From Anadara kagoshimensis (taxonomy: Eukaryota; Mollusca; Bivalvia; Arcoida; Arcidae), in NCBI GenBank assembly GCA_021292105.1, contig CM037861.1, positions 29,961,674 through 30,025,673 of the forward strand: a DNA stretch of 64,000 nucleotides, given 5' to 3'. The notes under the pieces are model-generated. The model did not search any database. It had not been told where the DNA came from and was given only the letters and a program-made list of their open reading frames with translations. Position 1 is the stretch's first letter. Each line of letters begins with the position of its first letter. The position numbers were made by a program, and so were the translations under genes. Of this stretch, positions 49,224 to 59,375 are shown piece after piece.

Positions 49224-49566
49224 CACTGCGGAAGCTCAGTTGGTAGAGTGCTCGCTTCGTAAATGGGAGGTCGTGTTTTCGAACCCTGACCGGGTCTGAC
49301 CCAAGACTTAAAAGTGGGTAGTGACAGTTCTTTCGCCAAGCACTCGGCATTACGAAATGAAAGCCACGGTTCTTTCGGATGGGAACTTAAAATAACCGAG
49401 GTCCCGTGTCTTGGTAGGCTTGGTACGATAAAGAACCCTGCTGTATATTGCCATCAGCGCAACACACAGGCAAAATTTCTACACCTTTGTCTATAGCTGA
49501 CGACGCCTTGATATAAGTGAAATATTATTGACTGGGACGTTAAACCCCATTACTCTAATTTCAACT
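49224..49566 (+). mobile_element. SINE family 1, full length with TSD
   Basis: It has a complete head (gaagctcagttggtagagtg, ggtcgtgttttcgaaccctg), body and tail. The 11-bp direct repeat cgtattataac flanks it at 49,213-49,223 and 49,567-49,577. With the copies at 14,732 and 27,871 it is one of the youngest in the window. Confidence 0.9.
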
Positions 49567-49696
49567 CGTATTATAACTTGACAATATTATTTATTTTATT
49601 TTGTACACCTGCCTCTTGTCATTACTTTCTATACTTTACTGAAACACACTTTTAAAATTTAAAAATGTCTGTCACACAACTAGATTAGACTTTAAC

Positions 49697-50045
49697 TATT
49701 GCAAAGAATCTTTGGAATGAAAAAACAAAAGACACGAAAAGAAAAAAATATCATTGGAGCAACATGCCTTTTATGCGAGTCTGTCTCACATATTTGATTA
49801 TGACAATAAAGTTTGAATTGAATTGAATTAAATTGAATATATACGTATATTCTTCTAGTTTAGGCAGAATATTTGGGATGAAAAAAAACCCAAAAGAAAC
49901 GAAAAGAAAAAATATATTGGAGCAACATGCCCTTTATGCGAGTCTGTCTCATCTTCTAGTTTAGTCAGAATCTTTGGATAAAAAACAAAGAAACGAAAAG
50001 AAAAAAATATCATCATTGAAGCAACATGTCCTTTATGCGAGTGAC
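49697..50045. repeat. Three direct copies of a ~95-bp block
   Basis: Each copy runs from gaatctttgga(at)gaaaaa through acgaaaagaaaaaaatat to ggagcaacatgccttttatg and cgagtctgtctca. The starts are about 49,700, 49,866 and 49,968. Confidence 0.85.
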
Positions 50046-50746
50046 GTTTCAATGAGTACTGATAAAACAACCAATGTCGGTTTTCAAGCAAACAAAGATA
50101 ATGTGATAACCCCATAAACTTATCAAGCAATTTGGACATGTTCTAATCGGAACCGCAATGAAATAATGTTAATATTAAAATATCGATACCCATCTATGTT
50201 TATGTTAACAATAATTCATTAATCTGGGTTGCATAGACATCTCAGCAGTGCAAAATAAGTTCATGAATAATTTTTATATGATTTGTTAATGAAAAGAAGG
50301 CACAAAATATTGATGCCGCCCATGGGATTATTCTATGTTTATGTAACAGAACATGTTTCCTTAAATCGTGTTGCCTTAACATCTCTTAGCAATGCAAATG
50401 AGTTCAAGAACTGTACCACGTGATACTTCATAACGTTTCTGCAGAACAATTATTTCCATTGAAGATGGAATCGCTTCAGTTCACTGAATTTTTAATTTTC
50501 CATCTGCTAACAAAAATGTTGCTACCATGGCATAAACTACCACTGTAGCCTTGAAATTTAATAATAGCAGGTGTCTCGTGAAAATAACGTTACTCCGAAA
50601 ATTTCGAGGTAAACGTTTTCCAAAACATTCGTTAAGGGGTATAAATCACGTGGTACGCTGGCGAACTTTTTCTATCAAGTGATTCATTCAAAAAAAGACA
50701 CAAAATATTGGTGCTGCCCAAAAAATTACAATCGTTACGGAATTCG

Positions 50747-52931
50747 TCAGTCAATCGAAGACACTAATACTTGATCAGTAGAAAATTCTTGTAAGCCATC
50801 GGTCTGAATGGCTTTATCACAACTAAACTTGACTGGTTTGTGAAGTTCAACATTTCTATTGGGTGACAACAAAGCCTCGTTGTGCTCATGTTCGTTTTTT
50901 AGAAGAGTGGCTCGGTCATGGTCATGATCTGTTACGATAACGTTGATGTTGCTATCACTTCTAGCCCGGCGGGTAGATAACTTATGTTTGTGGCGATGTG
51001 GTTCATGGTGGTGCAGGTGGTGAGCGTACATATCGTCATTGATTTCGTCCGTCTTAACGACGTGATACAGCCCGTATTCGTCCTCCTTGCAGACGTAACT
51101 TGACCTCCGTTTGTGTTTATGTTTAGAATCATCACTCTCTTCGGTATCAGCAAGGAGATCATCCTCTTCGCCCGCGCCTTCCTCAATCCTCTCCAGTCCA
51201 CTCTCATGACTTGCTTTATAATGAGAAAGTTTTCTCCTTCCATGGTGCTTTTGGAGGGGGTCTTCAGTCTCATCTACCGTCTTAACGACGTGAAATATTC
51301 CACTCTGATTCTCCTTCATTACGTAACTCGATCTTCGTTTCCCGCGCTTTTTATTTAAATAACTTGCAAGCTCTTGTTTATCTTCGTCGTCTGTTTTGCA
51401 GACGTAATGCAGACCGGAACCGGATTCTCTGCAGACGTAACTTGACTTCCGGCGAGTCTTTTTGCGATAGCGTTCTATCAAAGACTGTTCATCAGCCTCT
51501 TCAGAAGAAGAATCTGAAACATCCAAGCCTTTCATTCTAGCGCAGTATTTGCACTTCCTTATTTCGTTTTCTCTCTTCGTTTTTTCTAAGTGATAATTAC
51601 TAAGTCCAGATACAATCATCAGAAAAAGTATCCCTATCCCGTTACAATTGGACCGGCTACATGAAACCGCTCACGTTCCTCCCATAAAATAGTCCCCTGT
51701 CCTAGAGCTGGAATGGTGCTTCCGAATATCATTGCTGCTCCAAGCGCTATTGTTATAGCGGTTGGAATGTATAAATATCGAATTCGACCAACCATTTTTT
51801 GTTTTTCATTTCTTTTTCGTCTCATTTTTATACGTTTTTTAGCATACTCTTTTTGTTGATCGTCATCTTGTTGTTTTTTGTACTTAGAATACTTTCTCAT
51901 AGCTTCTCTTTTCTTTCTTGCTCGGTCACTGCTGCCAAACAAGCCATACCCGTCTCTAATTTTGAAAAAAATATAAAATTGTCATAAAAACACACAAATG
52001 GCTCGCATTTTAACAATACAATTTGCATTCGTAATTACGTATTTGAATTTTATTATTGGACAGTGGCTTGTATTGTTTGCTTAAAATTGGTACCAAATAT
52101 AGGTAGTTTCCCTTGTGAAAAATGTCTTAACTTTCCCAATTAGAGCATTAACCATCCCAGCCAAAAGGGAAACATAATCTAATAAATCTGGTTGCCCTAG
52201 CCCAGAACATTTCAGATATTGTCAGAATAGAACATCTTTGTATTGAGGAACCTAATAATTGTAAACAATATCATAATGCAATTAGCATGCTATATCTCAA
52301 TTTTACCAATCTCAAAGGCATAGAACTTTATCAAAAGAAGCAAAAAATCAGTTTTGGACATGATCATTTACCATGCACATTTTAAACTGATTCGACCCTT
52401 TTGTTATTTTTTTGTTTCTAAAAGTAACCATTTCAAATGGTCTTGTGACCTATCTAAATTGCACAAAAGTGCGGAGGCCTTTAGAATAAGATAGAACAAC
52501 TACAAACAAAATTGTGAGCAAAGCTAAGTTGTAACGTGGTTTGCTTTCAAAGTCAATGGTTAACTCAGGACTGTGGGCTGTGGTTTGCTTTCAAAGTCAA
52601 TGGTTAACTCGGAATTGTGGGCTTGGAAATTATGCAACTCCAAACTAGGAGCACGTATCTTACAAAATAATGTCCGGTATTTTTGCAACTTTGCGTTCGG
52701 TATCCTTCCTTGTAGGTTCAAAATAAAAAAAAAAGCTTTTGTGTATAGCCAGTATAGACGTGTCTTTATAATCCAAAGATCTGCATATTAATGAAGTAAA
52801 ATATATTTAACACTTTGTATAGTGCTATTTTAAAATATTCGTCAACTACTTGTCACGGGCTTTAAATTCATACATGTATTTTAGGATTACTTGCACTCAA
52901 TAAGTACTAGAAATACTTACCCCTTTCCCAT
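50747..52931 (-). CDS. Two-pass membrane protein with His-rich tail, apparent 1-nt frameshift (TMEM200-like architecture)
   Basis: Exon 1 is 52,931-52,921 (ATGGGAAAGG with a final G, then donor gtaagt); exon 2 is 51,955-50,747. The intact protein would be about 406 residues. A basic N-terminus (about 60 residues, many K/R) is followed by TM1 (YIPTAITIALGAAMIFGS) and TM2 beginning AGPIVTG. At 51,638-51,640 the frame breaks: it runs into TAG at 51,636. The TM2 continuation IGILFLMIVSG lies in the next frame and stays open to 50,747. A one-base loss in a CCC run explains this exactly. The paralog at 56,856-58,070 reads GPIFIGLGVVFLLIGTG at the same place, without a break. The tail holds repeated RRSSYV motifs and a His-rich stretch. 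A sequencing or assembly indel, a null allele or a young pseudogene are all possible. Function is unknown; TMEM200 is suggested only by layout and the GP-x3-G-x-G motif in TM2. Confidence 0.75.
51041..51454 (-). repeat. Coding repeats RRxSSYVxKE..G(L/I)(Y/F)HVVKT
   Basis: Three clear copies of a 23-residue motif lie at 51,454-51,386, 51,337-51,269 and 51,109-51,041. A degenerate one (RRKLSHYKASHESGLE) is at about 51,238-51,182. The unit spacing is roughly 35-40 residues. Each begins with a basic R-(R/K)-x-S-S site that would suit a basophilic kinase. They sit in the cytosolic-type tail of the membrane protein. Confidence 0.85.
52536..52623. repeat. 44-bp tandem duplication
   Basis: gtggtttgctttcaaagtca starts at 52,536 and 52,580, with two substitutions between copies. 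It is in the first intron of the frameshifted membrane-protein gene. Confidence 0.95.
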
Positions 52932-53267
52932 GGTTAGTTTTCAAATATAAGCAATTCTTTATATATTAAAAAAACTTTGTTTGATTCTCATTGAAACAAT
53001 GCACCAGAGATAGGGGTATTTTACAAAAAACATGTCACGAAATATATTAATTGTAAACGAGTTAGCGGCCTATGTCAATTTGTGATAAAATGTAATTGTT
53101 TTATTAATTGATAAACATCTTAATGTTTTGAAGACAAAACGGTCCCCATTTTAAGGTTTATGAAAATAGATTAAAATTTAAATATAATTTTATTGTTTTT
53201 ATTAAGGTTACTGTGACCTACGTTAGTCTTAATGACATGGCAGAATCGTTACAGTAGATTGACAATG

Positions 53268-53481
53268 CAGTGCAGACCTGTCGAAAGTTTAACACCCAGC
53301 TAACGAAAAGTAGCCAAAACTCGACTAACCAGTGGCTGAGATGTGAGTAGCCAGTGACCAAAAAGCTACCGAGAGACAGATGACAACTGTCGAAAAGCTA
53401 ACGTGATATAGCTAACGAGTTGGGCCGCGGTTTGGCACTAATTCGTTAGCTTAGTGTTAAACTTTCGACTGGTCTGCACCG
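53268..53481. mobile_element. MITE (cagtgcagacctgtc family), complete
   Basis: The left end cagtgcagacctgtcgaaag and right end ctttcgactggtctgcaccg are inverted repeats with one mismatch in the core. The interior words gctaacg/cgttagc are inverted too. A lone degenerate right end of the family lies at 54,675-54,705. Confidence 0.82.
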
Positions 53482-54944
53482 TTCATTCGATTTATAGTAG
53501 TATATAAAAGATCATTTAACAAAAGCCACATACCTGTTCAAAATTAAAACACCATCTTATGTACATGTTTGTATATATATATAATAATATATCAATTTAA
53601 ATATTATGTATATAAATTATTTTAAACATACTTAAGGGTAGTTTGCTAAAAATGCACGTCGATTCAAAATAAGGGTTTAATTTACTATCATATTTCTGTG
53701 TACATAAAATACAAGTATACTGATTTTTTTTGCAACCATTTTAAAAAATAAATAATTTTTTTGGAGGTTTGCCACGCGATAGATTTGATTAAGAAATAAA
53801 AAGAAAAGGACATGTTTGCATATAAAGCTCCTATTCAAACAGATTTGTAAAATGCCTAATTAAAAATACAACCATTTACGTAATAAACTTTATGTGAACA
53901 TGATTGCATTAACGTATTTATGGTTTATCAAAAGTCAATTAATGCTCGTTTAATGGACTTTGATCTTATGAAAAAGTATGCGTCAAGTGCATGTACCACG
54001 GTCAAAGTATTTTCAATGACACATTTATGTGTAGCTCAGTCTATTTATTCAAAGAAGTTTGAAAATTACATGGAGATCGTTTATATTCGTCAAGTGCATG
54101 TACCTTGTATTAAGTCTTTTAAAATAAATGTCTCAATTTACAAAGTCAAAGAGAAGTCGGAATATTACATGAAAAAAGCTATGTGCAATGTACATACTGT
54201 GAAATCATTTATTTTCATGATGTCAAATTTTCGTGGATCTAAGAAAAAATATCATTGGGGGGATAAATACGTGATTTGTAGTTGATGCTTAAGGTAAGTT
54301 TGTGATATATACTATTTCGTTGACATGTAAATTCGTGAGTCAGGATGTCTGTGAATACAACGAAAATCGGGACACACGAAAATAAATGATATCATAGTAG
54401 TTTTTCTGTAAATGTTTGGTTGTTCTGCAAATCGTTGCATTAATGGTAAATCCAGCATTAAGAAAAGTAAGGGAAATGTCACATTCTGAGTACTATTTTT
54501 CAAATGAAATAAAAAAAAATGTGTGCAAGACAAGTTGGTTTTGTAAGACAGGTGGGCTATATAAAAAGGATGGGTTAGAGTTCTTTATCTCGACAGGTAT
54601 TCAGCAATTGCTATCTTTCAACAGCTTTTTAGTTACTAGCTATCCACATCTGGGTTACTCGATCTGCAGTCTTTAGCTTAGTTTTAAATTTTCGACGGGT
54701 CTACACTTTATCACTAATGTGACTTTCAAATAGAGAGATGATATGAAGATTCTTAAATCCACAGCTTTTTCAACGGTGACAGGCTAACAGAAAAGTTACG
54801 TCCTAAAAAGTTGATTTTATTTTAACGTGCATTATTTACACCAATGTAAATATAATAACAATAATTCAAGATGTACTTTAAAATCATAAGCTGCTTGTAT
54901 TTGATTTACTGTCTTCACACTTGAAAATGTTGTAAATATTGTAA
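53482..54944. other. Intergenic stretch between repeats
   Basis: It holds no supported gene. A 121-codon frame at 53,920-54,285 lies in repetitive sequence (gtgcatgtac words; a ctgtgaaatcatttattttc block like that near 17,310) and is not accepted. Confidence 0.5.
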
Positions 54945-55310
54945 TCAAAAACAAACATACTAATCCATGTCCGATATCACAATCCAAAAGCAAAGTAAAA
55001 GCTTTGGAACTGACAAGTTAGGTTAGACACGTGAGCTTCCACCAGGGAAGTGAGGCCGGGTGCTCCGGAAGGGTAAACACCTCCTGTTTAGCTAGCTACA
55101 CCCGCTACGTGTGTAATCAAAATTGTGTGAAAGGAACATGGAACTATGAGACGTCAAATATATCCAGGGCAATCCTGGACACAGAGACATCAAACTTATC
55201 AACAATACTGTGATGACGGCCATAAAACTTTTTGAGGGCCTTGATAAGCCTAGGCTTGCAATATCCCTGAGTCAACAATTCCTACTTCGTTGTACAAAGT
55301 CTCCGTAGTG
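54945..55310 (+). repeat. Dispersed repeat family with atcaaaaacaaacatactaa terminus
   Basis: It begins atcaaaaacaaacatactaa, passes through gtgaggccgggtgctccgga and agctacacccgctacgtgtg, and ends around tgagggccttgataagccta. Relatives are at 58,172-58,612 (which has an inverted copy of the start at its right end), 60,025-60,400, 60,480-60,610 and 1-90. No protein was recognised, so it is probably non-autonomous. Confidence 0.7.
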
Positions 55311-56855
55311 GAAACAAGCTATACCATAGCGTATTAATTGGGAAACAAATACACCATAAGCAGGAGAAGCAGGTATATTGCTGCATAAAAAAAACACTAT
55401 TCGGGCGGGGACATTATGGCTTGTAGACTGGTAACTGCGTTAGGATGGGAGTATTCGTCAAGCCAAAGGGTAGAAAGTGAAACTGAAAGTTTTACTTCTT
55501 TTTCAATCGAATTACTTTTGATAATATTAAGGGGGTACATGATTGTGAATCTTAAATAAACCTTCGAGCTTGTGAATCTTAAATAAACCTTGGAGCTAGC
55601 ATTTACTCTAGGCAATTTAGGACACAAGATAAATGTCCAGCATATGTATACAATTTTTAAGCAAAGGAGTTACTTAACAAGAGAAGGAACACACAGCTCA
55701 AGCACACCCATGAATCTACAAGAGTAGAAGAAAAACTGCGTTCCGAAGGTGTTCAAAAAGGATACATGTTTCATTTGCACCGCACGGCTGGGGACAGATT
55801 TATTCAGTGATGCTCAATTTATGATGATAAAATTGAAATAAATAAAACCATATTAAATATGTAAGACAAACATCTGATCAAGCACCATATTTATTAGCAC
55901 GATAGAATGGAAGTGATCCTACAACAAAGATGAAACTGATCTTCATGTCCAATAAAAATTCTATCCACACTGATGTATTCCTAAAATAATATCATATCAA
56001 AATGCCATTGTACCAGAATACCAGTATTGATGGACTTCTGAATGTATGAGAAATTCTAACATTGTCTGCGTGTTTCATGAAGAAAGCCAGCAGTGGTAAA
56101 ACAAACAATACACCACGGGTAGAAGTTGATTATTACTTAAGTAACGGTACAACTTCAAAATTGTTTCAAAATGTTCTGACAAAAGGGCAAAATGTGTTTC
56201 CATTACACCAACCTGTTTTCTATCCAATATTGTTTTGCAAGGACGAAATTGTTTTTCTTTAATGTTGATTATCGGTTTGACAACTACGAAACGGTTGTCT
56301 TCTCATTCATGTGTTGCGATATGTGATGAAATGGTGAATTTTATGAAATTGCACATCTTTACCCTTCACATTATATGTGTAATAAATTAATGTAAATGTC
56401 ATGGATTAATGTTCTTATATGAGAATATTTCACATCCGAAATAAATACATTTTTAAAACAAAATGATATATATATGATACATATATCAGATAAGGCGACA
56501 ACCATTCACAAAGAATGTGCTTTATCCAAATTCACTTCAGAATTTCGAATATCCTCTGATTATATCGTTATATAATAACCATGAAATTTTGTATTCCGAA
56601 TCTCTAACGGAATCCAATTTCGTATTTTCCCAAGGTTCGAACAGCGGTCAACATTCGTATCTCTTTCATGACATACGGAGCTAGGAGGTGGACGCCGTTT
56701 TGGAGCTTGGTATTTTCCAGTAAACGTGTCATTCTTCCTCAAAATAATGAAAGAACTGTAGGCAACAATTATAGAACTTACGCTTTAACAGAAATGTAAA
56801 ATAGCAACCATTTGAAACAAGGAGGATTCGGAATATACACGCGCTCACTTTATAT
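55311..56855. other. Intergenic stretch, nothing recognised
   Basis: It contains only short unsupported frames. A direct pair of ctt(c/g)gagctt-gtgaatcttaaataaacctt words lies near 55,545-55,600. Confidence 0.45.
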
Positions 56856-58070
56856 TCACTCCACGTAAACTTGACATAAGATTTTGTTACTATTTATCGA
56901 ACAGTTCAAAGACGGGGGATTTGTCTCCTGGAATGATTCTAATCCTGATTGAAAATTTAAATTCGTTGGTACATTAACCTTCTGGCTTTTGTTAATCCTG
57001 GCAAAATTTTGATTTGCACAGTTATTTTCTTGAGTATTGTCTATGTAACTAGTATTACAAATGTCGGACATTGTCAGATGTCTGATACTAGGTCTGCTTC
57101 TCGGATGGTTATGAACTGATTGGTTTCTTTGATGGTTATGGACCGATTGGCTTCTGGGATGGTTATGAACCGAATGTGTTCCTTTGTGGATATGAACCGA
57201 ATTGCTTCCTTGGTGGTTATGAACCGAATGTCTTCTCGGGTGATTATGAACCGAATGTCTTCTCGGGTGATTATGAACCGAATGTCTTCTTGGATGGTTA
57301 TGGACTGAATGAATTCTCTTATTTTCATTAACCGACTGACTTCTCTTATGATTATTTACCGAGTCACAAACATCTAGACTTTTGTTATAGTCCTTGACTG
57401 ACTGACGATTACTAGAACTTCCCACGTGTCCGTTCACAGACTTTGACAAATCCGATCGCTTTACCCAAATATCTGGTAAACTTTCATCTAAATTATCCAA
57501 ATCACTTTTTTCAGAAATGCTTTCACATTCAAAACTCACATGGTCTTCCAAGTACCCGTTACACTTTGAATGGACTGTTCCATTACCGAATTCATGCTTT
57601 AATTTCTTGTATTTATGCGATGTTTTCTTTTTCCTTACACAACCCCCTCCATCTACTGTGTCGTAACTTTTCACACTTGACCCCCGACTCATTGACTCTT
57701 CATCATGTTTCTGTATTTTAACCACTTTTTCGCGCCATGTCGCAAGTCCTGTTCCAATGAGAAGAAACACAACACCTAGTCCAATAAATATGGGTCCAAC
57801 AATCGTAAAAATGTGCCTCTGGCTCCACAGAAAGGTCCCTTCACTGACAGTTTTTACGGTGCTCCCTAAAACTAGAACCGATCCACTCACCAGCCCTAAT
57901 GCTGCCAATATGTACATGTATCTAAAATAAATCAGAATTTTATCCGCATTTATTTCTCTCCTTCGTAGTTTTTTCTTGTTCCTCCTCTCGCTGAATTCTC
58001 TTTCTTTCATGATGTTTGTAGGATTTTGCTCCGTAAGGAACTTTTCCATCCTTTCTACTGTCGCCGCCAT
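56856..58070 (-). CDS. Two-pass membrane protein with His-rich nonapeptide repeats (TMEM200-like architecture)
   Basis: A single coding exon of 404 residues, ATG at 58,070 with A at -3 and G at +4 and an in-frame TGA two codons upstream. A probable 5'UTR acceptor (tttatttctag) lies upstream. Residues 1-45 are basic (NKKKLRRRE). TM1 is about 51-70 (YMYILAALGLVSGSVLVLG); the short loop ends in GTFLW; TM2 is about 88-110 with GPIFIGLGVVFLLIG. The tail is long, polar and Ser-rich. It contains ten copies of a nine-residue repeat, consensus SVHNHPRRH, encoded at 57,362-57,093. It is paralogous to the gene at 50,747-52,931: same strand, about 4 kb apart, same length and a matching TM block (RYxYI..GSxxxxxxGTxLW). 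No function is known to me. A histidine-rich tail could bind metal, which is inference. Confidence 0.85.
   Translation of the reverse strand: MAATVERMEKFLTEQNPTNIMKEREFSERRNKKKLRRREINADKILIYFRYMYILAALGLVSGSVLVLGSTVKTVSEGTFLWSQRHIFTIVGPIFIGLGVVFLLIGTGLATWREKVVKIQKHDEESMSRGSSVKSYDTVDGGGCVRKKKTSHKYKKLKHEFGNGTVHSKCNGYLEDHVSFECESISEKSDLDNLDESLPDIWVKRSDLSKSVNGHVGSSSNRQSVKDYNKSLDVCDSVNNHKRSQSVNENKRIHSVHNHPRRHSVHNHPRRHSVHNHPRRHSVHNHQGSNSVHIHKGTHSVHNHPRSQSVHNHQRNQSVHNHPRSRPSIRHLTMSDICNTSYIDNTQENNCANQNFARINKSQKVNVPTNLNFQSGLESFQETNPPSLNCSINSNKILCQVYVE
57093..57362 (-). repeat. Coding minisatellite, 27 bp x 10
   Basis: Exactly 270 bp encode ten nonapeptides: SVNNHKRSQ, SVNENKRIH, SVHNHPRRH (x3), SVHNHQGSN, SVHIHKGTH, SVHNHPRSQ, SVHNHQRNQ and SVHNHPRSR. 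The central three are nearly identical in DNA; the edges are diverged. Confidence 0.95.
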
Positions 58071-58171
58071 TGTTCATAGCTGTAATAACCAGTATGTTCT
58101 GTCTTAGATAGATTTACCTAGAAATAAAAATAATATCATAATTATCTTTTTTCTTTGTATTGAGTTCAAAT

Positions 58172-58612
58172 AGATCAAAAACAAACGTACTGATTACATA
58201 TTATACCAGTTTTAATTTTACAATACTAGACGGCAGTTTCGGTATACAGTTCCTATCAGTAGTGCTTGAACCAAAATTATGAAATCAATTTTTTTTTCAA
58301 GATCTTGAAAAGATACAAAAAGAACCAAAATATATTTAACCAAATTTAAGGAAAATACTTTGCATGTCAATTCATGTCCAAACCACAATCCCAAAGCCAA
58401 GTGAAAACTTTGAAACTGACAAATAAAGTTAAACAAGTTAACACGTGAACTCCCATTAGTGAAGTGAGCCAGGGTGCTCCGGAAGGGTAAGCACACTTTG
58501 TTTAACTTGCTACAACCGTCACATGTGTAATCAAAATTAAAAAGGAAACAAACACATGAAACTATAGGAAGTCAAATATATTCGGACATGGATTAGTATG
58601 TTTGTTTTTGAT
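58172..58612. mobile_element. Repeat of the 54.9-kb family carrying a nested ribozyme repeat
   Basis: The left end atcaaaaacaaacgtactga (58,172) and right end ggattagtatgtttgttttt followed by gat (to 58,612) are inverted repeats. The sequence after the left end is interrupted at about 58,191 by the hammerhead-type repeat (to about 58,378) and resumes at attcatgtccaaaccacaat. Confidence 0.65.
58222..58265 (-). ncRNA. Degenerate hammerhead ribozyme motif
   Basis: On the minus strand GAAAC, GTC and a stem II are recognisable, but the CTGATGA core reads CTGATAG. It is therefore probably inactive. The flank tttttcaagatcttgaaaag is shared with the unit at 59,003-59,402. Confidence 0.6.
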
Positions 58613-58626
58613 ATATCCATGGTATT

Positions 58627-59002
58627 TTGGATACTGAGACATCATACTTTAATACCAATAACATTTTAGTGCTTTTAACAGCTTTAGTTACTAGCAATGG
58701 CTATAGAACACTGTTAGAGCTAATGTATTGTACTTTAAATAGCATTATGTCGCTTAAAATGTGTTTTCAAGACAATACTCTTAATAACTTGAAAACGTTT
58801 CAGAAATTACCCAAGTTGAGAAAGTGCCAGTTACGTTCCATTGAAAATAAAGCTATCCCCACAAACAATAGAATTTAAACATAAAATATAATAATCAATA
58901 ACAACAGCCAAAATGATTTCTTTTTTCTCATTGGAAACTGATAATTACTTTATATAAACTTTCGAATTTTCGAAAATAATTCTAAATTAGTACTACTTAC
59001 AT
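58627..59002. other. Intergenic stretch
   Basis: An 83-codon frame here has no recognisable domain or splice context and is not accepted. Confidence 0.4.
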
Positions 59003-59024
59003 ATTATACCAGTTTTAATTTTAC

Positions 59025-59070
59025 AGCACCAGACGTCCGTTTCGGAATACAATTTCTCATCAGTAGTGCT
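59025..59070 (-). ncRNA. Type I hammerhead ribozyme, best-preserved copy
   Basis: The 46 nt on the minus strand show stem I AGCACTA/TGGTGCT (seven pairs including one wobble), core CTGATGA, a stem II of five positions with one mismatch and a TGT loop, core GAAA, a two-pair stem III (AC/GT around GGAC) and the cleavage triplet GTC at 59,034-59,032. All catalytic core bases are present. The very short stem III is typical of ribozymes in Penelope-like elements. Confidence 0.75.
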
Positions 59071-59330
59071 CGGACAAAAATTGTGAAACGACATTTTCTT
59101 TTTTCAAAATGACCAAACGGGCAAAATGTTGTCATATGCTAATTTGTAAAGTTTTATGAATAAACTATTGTCTAAATTTGCTGCTATTTAAAATCTTAAA
59201 TTCCTGAAAAACTGAGGTATACTCCCTCATGCAAAGTATTTCCTTAGCTAATTTTGTTAAAATATATTTTGGGCCTTAAGGCATCTTTTCAAGATCTTGA
59301 AAAACATTTTGAGTTCACTATTTTGATCAA

Positions 59331-59375
59331 AGCACTACTGATGAGGAATTGTATCCGAAACGACCGTCTAATGCT
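59331..59375 (+). ncRNA. Type I hammerhead ribozyme, second copy
   Basis: The 45 nt have stem I AGCACTA/TAATGCT (one mismatch), CTGATGA, a stem II shortened to GGA/TCC, GAAAC, a two-pair stem III around GACC and GTC ending at 59,368. The core is intact, but the weaker stems may lower activity. Confidence 0.72.

Noticed and set aside
53920..54285. 121-codon open frame
   Set aside because: It lies in repetitive sequence with words found elsewhere in the window, and has no domain or splice context.
57120..57721. Frames in other phases across the 27-bp repeats
   Set aside because: They are shadows of the minus-strand membrane-protein gene.
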